This document shows positions 55,506 through 64,000 of a DNA stretch of 64,000 bases, piece by piece. Origin of the DNA: Desulfotignum sp. (GTDB lineage: Bacteria; Desulfobacterota; Desulfobacteria; Desulfobacterales; Desulfobacteraceae). Position numbers and translations under genes: made by a program. The DNA is taken from assembly GCA_011389555.1 (NCBI GenBank), contig JAABUD010000122.1, forward strand, positions 1 to 64,000. Direction: 5' to 3'. Under the pieces are notes generated by a model. It searched no databases. It saw nothing but the letters and a program-made list of their open reading frames with translations, and was not told where the DNA came from. The stretch's first letter is position 1; each line of letters starts with the position of its first letter.

Positions 55506-55983
55506 CGACACGCCGGATCCCCGGGAAGAGAAGCTGTTTCAGACCGCGTTGCGCTATCTGGCCATCCGACCCCGCAGTGTCGGGGAAATGACCGGATATC
55601 TGGCAAAAAAAAGTCAGGATCCGGCACACATCTCTACTGTCATTGACCGGTTGAAGCAATACCGGTATCTGGATGATGAAGAATTCGCCCGGATCTTTAT
55701 TGAAAACCGGAAAAGAAACCAACCCAAATCAAAGTTCGCGCTTACCCGGGAACTCAGACAAAAAGGCATCCGCTCCCAAATCATCAGCGATCTGCTTGAC
55801 TCATATGATGATATGCAGATGGCGGTCACAGCGTTGGCCGCCCGATATCAAAGATGGCACCATCTGGATCCGGAAGTCCGGCAGAAAAAAGCGGTGAACT
55901 ATCTGCGCTACAGGGGATTTAATTATGAGGCGATCCGGTTTGCCTGGGAACAGGTCGCCAAAGATACGGATTTTAACGGTTAA
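55492..55983 (+). CDS. recX: Regulatory protein RecX
   Basis: A 163-residue helical RecA modulator. It has three-helix RecX repeats, with TALRYLAIRPRSVGEMTGYLAKK, IDRLKQYRYLDDEEFARIF, ELRQKGIRSQIISDLL and NYLRYRGFNYEAIR. RecX limits RecA filament growth. Unusually it is not next to recA here; it ends an operon of envelope genes. It starts within the thioesterase gene. Confidence 0.92.
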   Translation: MSLFDDTPDPREEKLFQTALRYLAIRPRSVGEMTGYLAKKSQDPAHISTVIDRLKQYRYLDDEEFARIFIENRKRNQPKSKFALTRELRQKGIRSQIISDLLDSYDDMQMAVTALAARYQRWHHLDPEVRQKKAVNYLRYRGFNYEAIRFAWEQVAKDTDFNG

Positions 55984-56028
55984 GGGGGCTTTGGTTTGAG
56001 CCCTGCCCCCTTTCCTCTATTTTTTTTA
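55982..56028 (+). terminator. Intrinsic terminator after recX
   Basis: AAGGGGGC (55982-55989) pairs perfectly with GCCCCCTT (56005-56012) around a 15-base loop; TCCTCTATTTTTTTT follows. It overlaps the recX stop codon and separates recX from the convergent M16 gene. Confidence 0.65.
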
Positions 56029-58893
56029 CTGAGCCGGAAGAATACGGATCCGTGCGGCTTTTTTCAGATCCAGATAGGTGTCGGCCAGTTTCGTCATCTC
56101 CTTGTGGGTCAATCCGCTGTATTCAGGAACAATGGTGTGGGCCCAGTCCAGTTTTTCAGGGTGTTGTCGTGACCCTGCCATCACGGAATTCAGCCAGTAG
56201 GCATTGGTTTCCCGCAATACCTCCAGTTGTTTGAGAACCGGGGCCAGAGCCAGTTCGGTTTCCCGGGCGGAAATTCCATTGGCACGGATGTCTGCAATAA
56301 TTTCATGAAGGGTCTGTACCACCGGATCCACAGATTCATGGGACACCGGCACCACCATCTGCAGCACCCCATATCCATCATGAACCATGGACGGGTGATT
56401 GTAAACATACGGCGAATATGCGGCCCCCAGTTTTTCCCGGATGGTTATTCTCAAATGTTCAGACAGGACCCGGGACAGCAGGGACAATGCCCGGGATAAA
56501 TTCACATCCCAGTAATCATCGGTTAAAAAAGCGATCCGCACCACGCCTTTATCGATTTTGGTATCCAGGGTCAAAGACAGACTTTCCCCTTCAGGAAATT
56601 GAACCGGATCCAGATCATTTTGGCAATGAACTTCGTTTTCCGGGGAGGCAAATCCTCCCAGCAGCGTGCGGGCATGGGAAACCACCCGGGCTGGATCAAA
56701 ATCTCCCACCAGGGAGACCTCAAATCCCCCCTGCTTGAAATACGGGGCGAGCCAGGACTGGATATCGGTTAAGTCCAGGCGATCCATTTCATCCGGATGG
56801 GGCATGCCGAACCAGGGATTTCCTTTGGCCAGAAACCGGTCCCCTTTAATGCGCATGATGCCGTCCGGGGTCTGTTTAAGGGCTTCATACATCTGGCGGT
56901 ACTGATTTTTGGCCAGGTCAAGACTTTCCTGTTTGAAACCCGGATCCGTCAGTAACGAGCGGATCAGGTGAAACACCAGTTCGGTCTCACCGGGGTCCGC
57001 AGACCCGCTCAGGGAAAAAAAGGTGTCTTCCACGGTAAATTCCATGGTCACGTCCCGGCCGGCCAATGCCGCGTTCAATTGATCCAGGGTCATGCTTCCC
57101 AAACCGCTTTTGTGCACGGTCTGCTCGCTGATAAAAGCGATGCCGGGTTTGTCCGCCGGTTCACAGGACCGGCCATGCCCGAACACCACTTTGAACAGAA
57201 ACCGGCCTTTCTGAAAATCGGTTTGCTTGAGATTCAGCCGGATCTGGTTGTCAAAATCGATCCGGGAAATCTCCAGATCTTTGACATTTTTTTCTATACT
57301 CTGAATGGCCGCCGGCGTTTCAGGAACCGGAAGATAAGGAAAGCTGGTGGAAAGTTCCGGCTGGAACAGATCCGCTTTTTGGCGGGAACTGTCATTGAAT
57401 CCGTTTAAAATGGCCTGTTCAGCGGATTCAGAAGGGTTTGATGCAATGTCTGCGTTCCCGGTGACCATCACCAGCCGGTGATCCGGTTTCCAGGATGTCT
57501 GAAATGCCGTGTTCACCTGGTCCACAGACAAACTTTCCACAAACGGAGTCAGCAGATCTTTTGCCTGAACAGGGGATAAAAACCAGTTCTTGGTTTGAAC
57601 AGACGTGAGCAGGGATTTTGCCAGGTCGGATGTCTTCCGGGTGTCAGCCTGCCGGACGGATGTTTCCAGGTCAGCCAGAAAATCTGCTTTGACCCGGTCC
57701 AGTTCTTTTTGTGTGAACCCGGTTTCATAAGCCTGGCGGAGCAATTTTTCCAGTTGTGCCAGACTGGTATCCCAGTGTTTGGCATCACATTTTGCAGTGA
57801 CCGCCGCCGCATTTATATAATTGAGAAACCGGCCGGAATATGCGGATGCCGAGGAAAAATCCACGCTGCCTTCCTGGATCATGCGGGACAGGCGATGATC
57901 CAGCATGGTATCTGCCAGGGTCCGGGTCACCTCCTGCTTGAGACTGTCTTCGGTTTCATAGGCAAAATCCGTATATTCGATCCGTTCAATTGTGATCCGT
58001 GTGTTTCCTGCTTCCGGCTCAAACAGATAAAACGGTTTGATGCCCTCGTGGGGGTCCCACTGGATACCTTTGGGTGCATACAGACTTTCCGGCAACCGGG
58101 GTTCAAGGGATTGAAACTGCGCTGTGATCCATTTTTCAGCCGCCTGGATATCCATATCCCCGACCATGATCAAAACCATGTTATCCGGCCGGTACCATCG
58201 GTCATAAAATTGTTTGAGCTGTTTTTGATCCGTGGTTTCAATCACCGGTTCTATTCCGATGGGCATGCGCCGGGGCAGAATGGATCCCGGCAGTTCAAAC
58301 GCGAAAGTGGATTTGAAGGTCCGGTAGGACACGGAGTCCCGCTCCTGTTTTTCCGCCAGGATAATTCCCCGTTCCCGGTCGATCTCCTCTTCCAGAAGCA
58401 GTGCGCCGGCGGCATAATCCTTGAGCACTTTCAGGGCATCCTCCAGATGTGCCTGATCCCCTTTGGGCAGTTTCAAATCATACGCAGTATGAAAAAACGA
58501 GGTGCTGGCATTCACATCCGCACCAAAGTCCATGCCGATGGACTGGAAATATGTGACCAGTTCTCCCGGAGAAAAATGTTCGGTGCCATTGAACAGCATG
58601 TGCTCCAGATAGTGGGCCATCCCCTGTTCATCCGCGGTTTCGTGCGCTGAACCGGCAAATATGTTCAAATAAACCCCCACCCGGTCTTTGGGTGTGGTGT
58701 TTTTCATGAGAACATACTGAAATCCATTGGACAGGGTGCCGTGAACCACGGCCGGGTCCTTGATCACCCGATCGGCAGCCACAGGCAACGCATGTCCGGC
58801 CGGGCTGAACCAGAGGACCGCACCGATCAGCAAGGCCCATACCAGGCAACCGATCTGCACCCGATATCGGGTCAGGGGCCACACGCTATCCAT
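56026..58893 (-). CDS. M16 family metallopeptidase (insulinase-like)
   Basis: A 955-residue two-half M16 zinc protease. An N-terminal signal anchor (about 12-33) predicts periplasmic location. The zinc motif HxxEH is at MAHYLEHMLFNGTEHFSP (His94, Glu97, His98), with a downstream Glu in AAGALLLEEEIDRERGIILAE. The second half lacks the catalytic motif, as in many M16B-like dimeric-chain proteins. The start at 58893 overlaps the ppiD stop by 8 bases; a longer frame to 58941 lies inside ppiD. Family members degrade peptides and small proteins; the natural substrate is unknown. Confidence 0.9.
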   Translation of the reverse strand: MDSVWPLTRYRVQIGCLVWALLIGAVLWFSPAGHALPVAADRVIKDPAVVHGTLSNGFQYVLMKNTTPKDRVGVYLNIFAGSAHETADEQGMAHYLEHMLFNGTEHFSPGELVTYFQSIGMDFGADVNASTSFFHTAYDLKLPKGDQAHLEDALKVLKDYAAGALLLEEEIDRERGIILAEKQERDSVSYRTFKSTFAFELPGSILPRRMPIGIEPVIETTDQKQLKQFYDRWYRPDNMVLIMVGDMDIQAAEKWITAQFQSLEPRLPESLYAPKGIQWDPHEGIKPFYLFEPEAGNTRITIERIEYTDFAYETEDSLKQEVTRTLADTMLDHRLSRMIQEGSVDFSSASAYSGRFLNYINAAAVTAKCDAKHWDTSLAQLEKLLRQAYETGFTQKELDRVKADFLADLETSVRQADTRKTSDLAKSLLTSVQTKNWFLSPVQAKDLLTPFVESLSVDQVNTAFQTSWKPDHRLVMVTGNADIASNPSESAEQAILNGFNDSSRQKADLFQPELSTSFPYLPVPETPAAIQSIEKNVKDLEISRIDFDNQIRLNLKQTDFQKGRFLFKVVFGHGRSCEPADKPGIAFISEQTVHKSGLGSMTLDQLNAALAGRDVTMEFTVEDTFFSLSGSADPGETELVFHLIRSLLTDPGFKQESLDLAKNQYRQMYEALKQTPDGIMRIKGDRFLAKGNPWFGMPHPDEMDRLDLTDIQSWLAPYFKQGGFEVSLVGDFDPARVVSHARTLLGGFASPENEVHCQNDLDPVQFPEGESLSLTLDTKIDKGVVRIAFLTDDYWDVNLSRALSLLSRVLSEHLRITIREKLGAAYSPYVYNHPSMVHDGYGVLQMVVPVSHESVDPVVQTLHEIIADIRANGISARETELALAPVLKQLEVLRETNAYWLNSVMAGSRQHPEKLDWAHTIVPEYSGLTHKEMTKLADTYLDLKKAARIRILPAQ

Positions 58894-60781
58894 CGATGAA
58901 CTGGGAATTGATTTCAATCTGGCTTTTCTCTTTGAGTTCATTGATCCATGCCTGAAAGTATTGTCCTTGTTTTGCCTGTAAAACCTGGGATTTTATTTCC
59001 GATAGATTTTCCTGGATTTCGTCTTCTTCCGGGGTCTTTCGGTCTTTGTACGCAATGATGAAAAATCCCTGATTTGTCTGTAACACGTCTGAATGCACGG
59101 GGTGTTCCGACGTCAGCGTGAATGCGGCATTTTTAACCGCATCGGAACCCCCGATTTCCTGGATGGTTTCATTTCGGGTAAACCAGTCGGTTGTGGACAA
59201 GGCCAGGTTGTTTTCCCGGGCTGTTTTTTCGATATTTCCGGTGTTTTTTGCCGACTCCAGCAGTGATTGGGCCCGGTTTTCCGCCGCTGCGTCCCGAAAT
59301 TTTCCGGCCAGTTCCTCTTTGATTTCATCGGTCACCGCTTCCAGAGGAAGCTGGACCGGTTCAATGGTTTCCTTCACCTCGATCAGAAAATAATCCTCCC
59401 CGATCTGACGGATATCACTGATCTGCCGGGGCTGGATTTCAAACGCGGCCTGGGCGAACCCCGGGGCATTGTCCAGTTCAAGTCCATTGCCGTTTACATC
59501 AAAAGGGTTTGTGACCCGGACTTCTTTTTGAGTCATCAACCCCACCTGTTCCAGGGTATCGCCGTCAATGACCGCATCGAACGCATCTTCCGCCCTGTAA
59601 TAGGCCAGTTGCTGCATTTCCTCCTGCTTGAGCCGGGTTTCGATATCTTCGGCCACCTGGTCCAGGGGTTTTGTCTGTGCTTCAAACCGGTTCATCACCT
59701 GGATCACATGCCACCCGAACCGGGTTCTCACCGGTTCGGAAATTTCCCCGGGCTGCAGGGCAAACGCGGCATCTGCAAACGGCTGGACCATGCTATTTCT
59801 ATCGAATTTTCCCAGGTATCCTCCGTCTTCTCTGGAAGGTCCCTGGGAGGTTTCTCTGGCCAGTTCGGCAAAATCCGCACCTTTCACAGCACGTTCATAC
59901 ACAGCCAGTGCTTCTTTCCGGGCGGTTTCCACGGCCAATTCATCCGCCGTATCATCCACCTGGATCAGGATATGACCGGCTTCCACCTGTTCGGGGATGT
60001 CAAATTCCTCGGGATGCTGATCATAATACGCGGTAACCTGTTCTTTGGAAATGGTAACCTGATCCTGAAAATCTTTGCTGGAATATCGGATAAAGGCTGC
60101 CTTGCGCCTGGGCTCTGATTGATATCGGTCCTTGTTTTCTTCATAATGGGCCTGGACCTGCTCCGATGTCACGGAAATCTCGGAAAAATCGGCTGGATCG
60201 ATTTTCATGTAATCGATTTTCATGGATGTGTTGTGAAAATCATAAAAACTGCGTGCTTCCATATCCGAGACCGACACGGCGCCCACAATCATGTCCTGAA
60301 GTTTTTGTGTTCTCAACTGGGTACGCTGAAGCTGCTCGAACATCTCAGGGGTCATGGAGTTGAGTCCCAGCAACCGTTTGTACAGTTCCATATCAAACCG
60401 GCCGTCTTTCTGGAACACATTCATGCTCAGAATGGATTCCTGCAGTTCCGAATCCGTGACCCTGATTTCGAAGGCATCCGCCTGTTCAGCCATCAGTTTG
60501 TCTTCAATCAGCGTATTGAGGGCCTGCTGCTTGACATTCAGCGCCTTTAACAGATCATCGGTCAGGTTGTCCTGAAAGCGGTTCCGCATCTGTTCCACCA
60601 GATTCCGATAGGCCACCTGGTACTCATCCATCGTGATGGGGGTATCATTGACCGACGCCACTGAATTATCCCGGCCGGAATTCATGGATCCCACACCCAG
60701 AAACACAAACACCAGCACGATGATACCCAGAAAAATTTTGATAATCCAGTTGCCTGAATTCTCCCGCAGATAACGCAGCAT
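58886..60781 (-). CDS. ppiD: Periplasmic chaperone/isomerase PpiD
   Basis: A 631-residue inner-membrane-anchored SurA-N domain protein. One transmembrane segment (IIKIFLGIIVLVFVFLGVGS), the SurA-like N-terminal chaperone region with ITMDEYQVAYRNLVEQMRNR, a parvulin-type domain at roughly 250-355 (VEAGHILIQVDD, DGGYLGKFDRNSMVQ, RFGWHVIQVM), then a helical C-terminus. Helps newly exported proteins fold near the Sec channel. AAGGAG precedes the start. Its stop overlaps the M16 start. Confidence 0.92.
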   Translation of the reverse strand: MLRYLRENSGNWIIKIFLGIIVLVFVFLGVGSMNSGRDNSVASVNDTPITMDEYQVAYRNLVEQMRNRFQDNLTDDLLKALNVKQQALNTLIEDKLMAEQADAFEIRVTDSELQESILSMNVFQKDGRFDMELYKRLLGLNSMTPEMFEQLQRTQLRTQKLQDMIVGAVSVSDMEARSFYDFHNTSMKIDYMKIDPADFSEISVTSEQVQAHYEENKDRYQSEPRRKAAFIRYSSKDFQDQVTISKEQVTAYYDQHPEEFDIPEQVEAGHILIQVDDTADELAVETARKEALAVYERAVKGADFAELARETSQGPSREDGGYLGKFDRNSMVQPFADAAFALQPGEISEPVRTRFGWHVIQVMNRFEAQTKPLDQVAEDIETRLKQEEMQQLAYYRAEDAFDAVIDGDTLEQVGLMTQKEVRVTNPFDVNGNGLELDNAPGFAQAAFEIQPRQISDIRQIGEDYFLIEVKETIEPVQLPLEAVTDEIKEELAGKFRDAAAENRAQSLLESAKNTGNIEKTARENNLALSTTDWFTRNETIQEIGGSDAVKNAAFTLTSEHPVHSDVLQTNQGFFIIAYKDRKTPEEDEIQENLSEIKSQVLQAKQGQYFQAWINELKEKSQIEINSQFIDG

Positions 60782-60909
60782 TCAATTTTCTCCTTCGTAT
60801 ATCAGAAATAGTAAAAATCAATAAATCCTAGCATAATATCTTTTGATAAAACCGGATGTCAATGTTTAATTCAAAATCGTTCCCGCCCGGTAAAAATATT
60901 ATTTTTTTG

Positions 60910-60938
60910 TTGACACCGGGCCGTGTTTCGATTATTAA
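60910..60938 (+). promoter_or_regulatory. Sigma70 promoter of tRNA-Ala
   Basis: TTGACA (60910-60915), 17 bases, TATTAA (60933-60938), about 18 bases before the tRNA 5' end. Arms GCCCGGT (60885-60891) and ACCGGGC (60915-60921) flank an AT-rich stretch and overlap the -35. Confidence 0.7.
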
Positions 60939-60956
60939 TCACCATCATTTCGATGT

Positions 60957-61032
60957 GGGGCTGTAGCTCAGCTGGGAGAGCGTACGGCTGGCAGCCGTAA
61001 GGTCAGGGGTTCGATCCCCCTCAGCTCCACCA
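60957..61032 (+). tRNA. tRNA-Ala (anticodon GGC)
   Basis: Acceptor GGGGCTG pairs with CAGCTCC (one G-T); D-arm GCTCAGCTGGGAGAGC; anticodon stem TACGG/CCGTA with loop CTGGCAG, anticodon GGC; T-arm CAGGGGTTCGATCCCCCT; A discriminator and encoded CCA at 61030-61032. It reads GCC/GCU codons. Confidence 0.97.
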
Positions 61033-61043
61033 CTTTTTCAGAT

Positions 61044-61086
61044 AAAAAAACCTTCCTGCATTTCCAAACTGCAGAAAGGTTTTTTG
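61044..61086. terminator. Bidirectional intrinsic terminator between tRNA-Ala and degP
   Basis: AAAAAACCTTCCTGCA and TGCAGAAAGGTTTTTT flank a TTTCCAAAC loop, with complementary arms and T-runs on both strands. It can end tRNA-Ala (plus) and degP (minus). Confidence 0.82.
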
Positions 61087-61113
61087 GTTTTCGGCCGGTT
61101 TTACTCGGTATCT

Positions 61114-62529
61114 TTATTTTTCAAACCGCACCACATACACATGGCTGTTGCCTCTTCTGAACAGCAACTGGGCGGTCCGGCCTTTTTCAATGCGGGATAA
61201 CACCTCATGATAGGATGTCAGATCAGTGATTCGCTGGCGGTTGAGCTCCAGGAGCAGGTCTCCGGTCCGGACCCCTGAACTGTCGGCCGGAGAATCCGGT
61301 TTGATTTCAGTGACAATCAGTCCTTTGACTTCTTCAGGATATCCCAGACGCTGGGCCGTGGCGGTATCGAGTTCCTTGAACTTGAAACCGAAACGGTCAA
61401 ATTCCTCCAGCGATGCCATCACTTCCGGATCCTGATCCGGGCGTTTTCCCAGTTTGACCTTCACGGTTTTTTCCTTGCCTTCCCGGATGATTTTGACATC
61501 CACCGTCTCATCCACCTTGAGGTTGGCGATGGTGATGGTCAGGTCCCGGGAGGTTTCGATTTTTTCACCATTGACCTGGATAATGACATCCCCGGATTTG
61601 ATTCCGGCCTCATGGGCCGGGTTGTCTTCATACACTTTGGCCACATACACACCGCCGGTCGTATCAATTCCATAGTATTCCGCCAGTTCGGGTGTGATGT
61701 TCTGGATGGCCACGCCCATCCATCCCCGGGAGACGTGTTTGGTGTCGATGAGCTGATCGATGATGCCGGTGGCCAGATCGGAGGGGATGGCAAAACCGAT
61801 GCCCTGGCCGGATCTCACAATGGCGGTGTTGATCCCGATGACCTCGCCGTCCAGGTTCAGCAACGGTCCCCCGCTGTTGCCCGGATTGATGGAGGCATCG
61901 GTCTGGATAAAATCGTCATAAGGCCCGGAACCGATAATCCGTCCTTTGGCGGAAATAATGCCCGCAGTAACGGTCTGCTCCAGCCCGAACGGGCTGCCGA
62001 TGGCCACCACCCAGGAACCGATGGTCGCTGCACTGGATTTACCGAATTTCAACGGCTGGAGATTTTCGGCATCCACCTTGATGAGCGCCAGGTCTGTCAT
62101 GGGATCGGTACCCACGATTTCCGCGTCTAGTTCGGTTTTATCGTGAAGAATCACCTTAATCTCATCCGCTCCCTTGATCACGTGATGATTGGTGACAATA
62201 TACCCGTTGTTGGAAATGATAAACCCCGAGCCCAGGCTCTGTTCTTTCCGGTTCTGGGGCTGCGGGTTCAAAAACGGACCAAAAAAATCTTCAAGTCCTT
62301 CCCGGTTCCCGAACGGATGGCCGAAAAAATGCTGAAAAACCCGTCCTCCGCCCTGAACGGTTTTAACGGTCTGGATGTTGACCACTCCGGGTTTTACCGC
62401 TTCCGCCAGAGCGGAAAAACTGGCCGGAATCATCTGTTGTTTCTGAGCGGCCTGGACCGGCAGGGATATCAGTAGAAAAACACCCACCAGTAACGTGAGA
62501 ATCCATCGCGTTTGTTTGAAGTATGTCAT
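61114..62529 (-). CDS. degP: Periplasmic serine protease DegP/HtrA
   Basis: A 471-residue DegP-type protease with signal peptide (WILTLLVGVFLLISLPVQAA), trypsin-like domain (IVTNHHVIKGADEI, DPMTDLALIKVD, DASINPGNSGGPLLNLDGE giving His, Asp, Ser) and two PDZ domains. It degrades or refolds misfolded envelope proteins. A Gln/Pro/Asn-rich stretch sits in the LA-loop region after VKTVQGGGRVFQHF. Start at 62529 after AAGGAGAG. Next to a sensor kinase gene, suggesting envelope-stress signalling, but no direct link is shown. Confidence 0.94.
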   Translation of the reverse strand: MTYFKQTRWILTLLVGVFLLISLPVQAAQKQQMIPASFSALAEAVKPGVVNIQTVKTVQGGGRVFQHFFGHPFGNREGLEDFFGPFLNPQPQNRKEQSLGSGFIISNNGYIVTNHHVIKGADEIKVILHDKTELDAEIVGTDPMTDLALIKVDAENLQPLKFGKSSAATIGSWVVAIGSPFGLEQTVTAGIISAKGRIIGSGPYDDFIQTDASINPGNSGGPLLNLDGEVIGINTAIVRSGQGIGFAIPSDLATGIIDQLIDTKHVSRGWMGVAIQNITPELAEYYGIDTTGGVYVAKVYEDNPAHEAGIKSGDVIIQVNGEKIETSRDLTITIANLKVDETVDVKIIREGKEKTVKVKLGKRPDQDPEVMASLEEFDRFGFKFKELDTATAQRLGYPEEVKGLIVTEIKPDSPADSSGVRTGDLLLELNRQRITDLTSYHEVLSRIEKGRTAQLLFRRGNSHVYVVRFEK

Positions 62530-62614
62530 GGTACTCTCCTTTTTGATTTTTGAGTTTGAAAAAAAAATCAACCCGCGTCTGGTTTCAACGGATCTTTTCT
62601 TTTTGTATTGTAAA

Positions 62615-62628
62615 GGTATTATAATACC
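62615..62628. promoter_or_regulatory. Perfect 14-base palindrome upstream of degP
   Basis: GGTATTATAATACC is its own complement and contains TATAAT on both strands. It sits 86 bases upstream of the degP start, just downstream of the sensor-kinase stop codon. It could be a -10 box with operator character; no -35 matches well. Confidence 0.4.
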
Positions 62629-62640
62629 GGAAGATGATTT

Positions 62641-64000
62641 TTACATGACCTGAAAATTACAATATGGCAATGTCAGCGTGAAGCAGGCCCCGTTGCCGGG
62701 GCTGCTTTGAACCTGAATATCTCCATCGTGTTCTCTGGCAACGGCCCTGGCAAAAGACAGTCCCAGACCGCTGCCGGGACTGGTCCGGGAGGATTCTGCC
62801 CGGAAAAACCGCTCAAAAATCCGCTCGTGAAACTGCAAAGAGATTCCCGGTCCGGTATCGGTCACCTGAATATCCAGAACCTGATCATTTTTTCGGATTG
62901 TTTCAACCGTGATCTGACCGCCCGGGTCCGTATATTTGATGGCATTGTCCAGGAGATTGGAAAATGCGCGCTGAAGCATGTTCACATCCGCCATCACCTC
63001 GAACCGGCCCGGCACGTGACAGAAAAATGCAATGTGTTTGTCTTCGGCCACCGGCGTGAACAAATCACATGCGGCCTGAATCATTCGGGTCAGATCCAGG
63101 GGCTCAAAATGAAAATCCCCTTCCCCGGCCCGGGTTCTGGATATCACCAGCATGGTGTTGATCATGTCCAGAAGCCGGTCCGATTCCTCGATGGTGCTGG
63201 CCGCCATGGTATGAAATTCTTCCAGGGACTCGCCCTGCAACAGGGTCATTTCCGCCGTTCCCCGGATCCGGGTGACCGGGCTTTTTAAATCATGGGCCAT
63301 GTTGTCTCCCATTTCCCGGATGCCGCTGACCAGAGATTCAATCCGGTCCAGCATACGATTGAAAGTGCCGGCCAGATGATCGAGTTCATCCTTGCTGCCG
63401 GTGACCGGGACCCGTTTCTGAAGGCTGGATCCGGTAATACTGTTGGCGGTGCGGGTAATGGTATCCACCCGGGACAGGGCTTTTTGAACCAGAAACCACC
63501 CGGACAGGGCGGAAAACCCGACAATAAATCCCATGGCCACCATGAACACCCGTTTGAACGCACTGAGCAGCCGGGACTGGGACTCCATGGTGATCCCGGT
63601 CTGTAGAATCGCGTTCCGGGCCACAAACGTGTATAAAATGCGGGCCTTGTTTGCGTTGTCCATCATGCGGGTGTCAAACACCGGGGATTTGTTTTCCATC
63701 AACCGGTCCAGCATGGCATGATCCACCTGAATATCTTTCCAGTAAGACATGTGGGAAGAGGCAAACACCTCTCCTGTGGGATACAAAAGCCTGAAAAAGA
63801 TCATTTTTTCGCCGGCGGCCTTGGATTCGATCACGGCCAGATTGCGGGCGCCTCTCATCCCGCTTTGCCGGATGACAGACGAAAACTGGGCCGCCTTGTC
63901 CAGCAGTTCCTGATCGATCTGGTCCTGAAGGGTCTGGACAGCCAGGTAATAAAAAAGGATGAATGCCACGGCTGCGGAAACGGAAAAAATTCCTGTAAAC
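62641..64000 (-). CDS. HAMP-domain sensor histidine kinase (partial, start beyond window)
   Basis: The reading frame is open to the window edge; the GTG at 63969 is internal, and residues FTGIFSVSAAVAFILFYYLAV before it continue a transmembrane helix, so the true start lies outside. A periplasmic sensor region is followed by a second helix (VFMVAMGFIVGFSALSGWFL), HAMP (about 170-230), HisKA with the phosphorylated His in MAHDLKSPVTRIRGTAEM, and HATPase_c with NLLDNAIKYTDPGG, VTDTGPGIS and SGLGLSFARAVAREHDG. Resembles CusS/heavy-metal or envelope-stress kinases. The partner regulator is presumably upstream, outside the window. degP follows 112 bases downstream. Confidence 0.88.
   Translation of the reverse strand, partial: FTGIFSVSAAVAFILFYYLAVQTLQDQIDQELLDKAAQFSSVIRQSGMRGARNLAVIESKAAGEKMIFFRLLYPTGEVFASSHMSYWKDIQVDHAMLDRLMENKSPVFDTRMMDNANKARILYTFVARNAILQTGITMESQSRLLSAFKRVFMVAMGFIVGFSALSGWFLVQKALSRVDTITRTANSITGSSLQKRVPVTGSKDELDHLAGTFNRMLDRIESLVSGIREMGDNMAHDLKSPVTRIRGTAEMTLLQGESLEEFHTMAASTIEESDRLLDMINTMLVISRTRAGEGDFHFEPLDLTRMIQAACDLFTPVAEDKHIAFFCHVPGRFEVMADVNMLQRAFSNLLDNAIKYTDPGGQITVETIRKNDQVLDIQVTDTGPGISLQFHERIFERFFRAESSRTSPGSGLGLSFARAVAREHDGDIQVQSSPGNGACFTLTLPYCNFQVM

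Noticed and set aside
57595..58650. A 351-codon plus-strand frame opposite the M16 gene
   Set aside because: Shadow of a verified protease gene; no ribosome site or motif.
1..64000. CRISPR arrays, complete insertion sequences or prophage genes
   Set aside because: I saw no regularly spaced direct repeats, transposase or phage structural genes. Only the short tandem repeats at 35811-35860 are repetitive.

Overview
The window looks like a chromosomal segment of a Gram-negative, strictly anaerobic deltaproteobacterium of the Desulfobacterales type (sulfate reducers such as Desulfobacter or Desulfotignum). I infer this from the tungsten-type aldehyde:ferredoxin oxidoreductase, pyruvate phosphate dikinase, RNase G, an AsmA-type envelope protein, the tmRNA tag ADDYNYAVAA and the protein style. 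No 16S gene is present, so this is not proof. Most of the window is well-packed core genome of moderate GC, with many 4-base ATGA gene overlaps.

Layout. 1-2.8 kb: an AT-richer flank (DUF4892/OmpA lipid-envelope type protein, a decayed ATPase fragment, a DUF1186 protein) abutting the 3' end of tRNA-Leu(TAA). 3-5.9 kb: rarD, then a maf-yggS-queH operon. 5.9-10.2 kb (minus): ABC-F protein, a small membrane protein and a PilB-type ATPase carrying both an N-terminal MshEN-like domain and a C-terminal cyclic-nucleotide-binding domain. 10.4-15.1 kb: ppdK facing its regulatory kinase/phosphorylase, a duplicated-motif CQLGxF protein, a DUF503 protein and an ArfB-like release factor. 15.2-22.2 kb (minus): a six-gene operon resembling the uncharacterised E. 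coli ygc cluster (SDR YgcW, flavin oxidase YgcU, ETF beta and alpha, a second flavin oxidase, FGGY kinase) behind a near-consensus promoter with an overlapping palindrome; an AOR gene lies just upstream, overlapping coaE. 25-28 kb (minus): ptsH-ptsI-smpB-ssrA. 28.4-43 kb (plus): parE (with a 13-residue leader ORF), parC, mltF, rng, a frameshifted LysM-like gene, yajC-secD-secF, dprA, topA. 43-56 kb: efp facing topA, guaA, a coiled-coil membrane protein, a small four-Cys protein, a LysM transglycosylase, then an operon of an inositol-phosphatase family gene, rbgA, prc, an AsmA-like gene, an acyl-ACP thioesterase and recX. 56-64 kb: M16 protease and PpiD (minus), tRNA-Ala(GGC), DegP and a partial HAMP sensor kinase.

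How it fits together: several blocks are envelope biogenesis and quality control (SecDF/YajC, PpiD, M16, DegP, Prc, AsmA, two lytic transglycosylases), others are DNA topology/uptake (ParEC, TopA, DprA, RecX) and ribosome rescue (ssrA, smpB, ArfB-like, EF-P, ABC-F, RbgA). The most interesting accessory unit is the ygc-like module: a kinase, an SDR and flavin oxidases paired with an ETF suggest oxidation of a small polyol- or hydroxyacid-like substrate; the substrate cannot be read from sequence.
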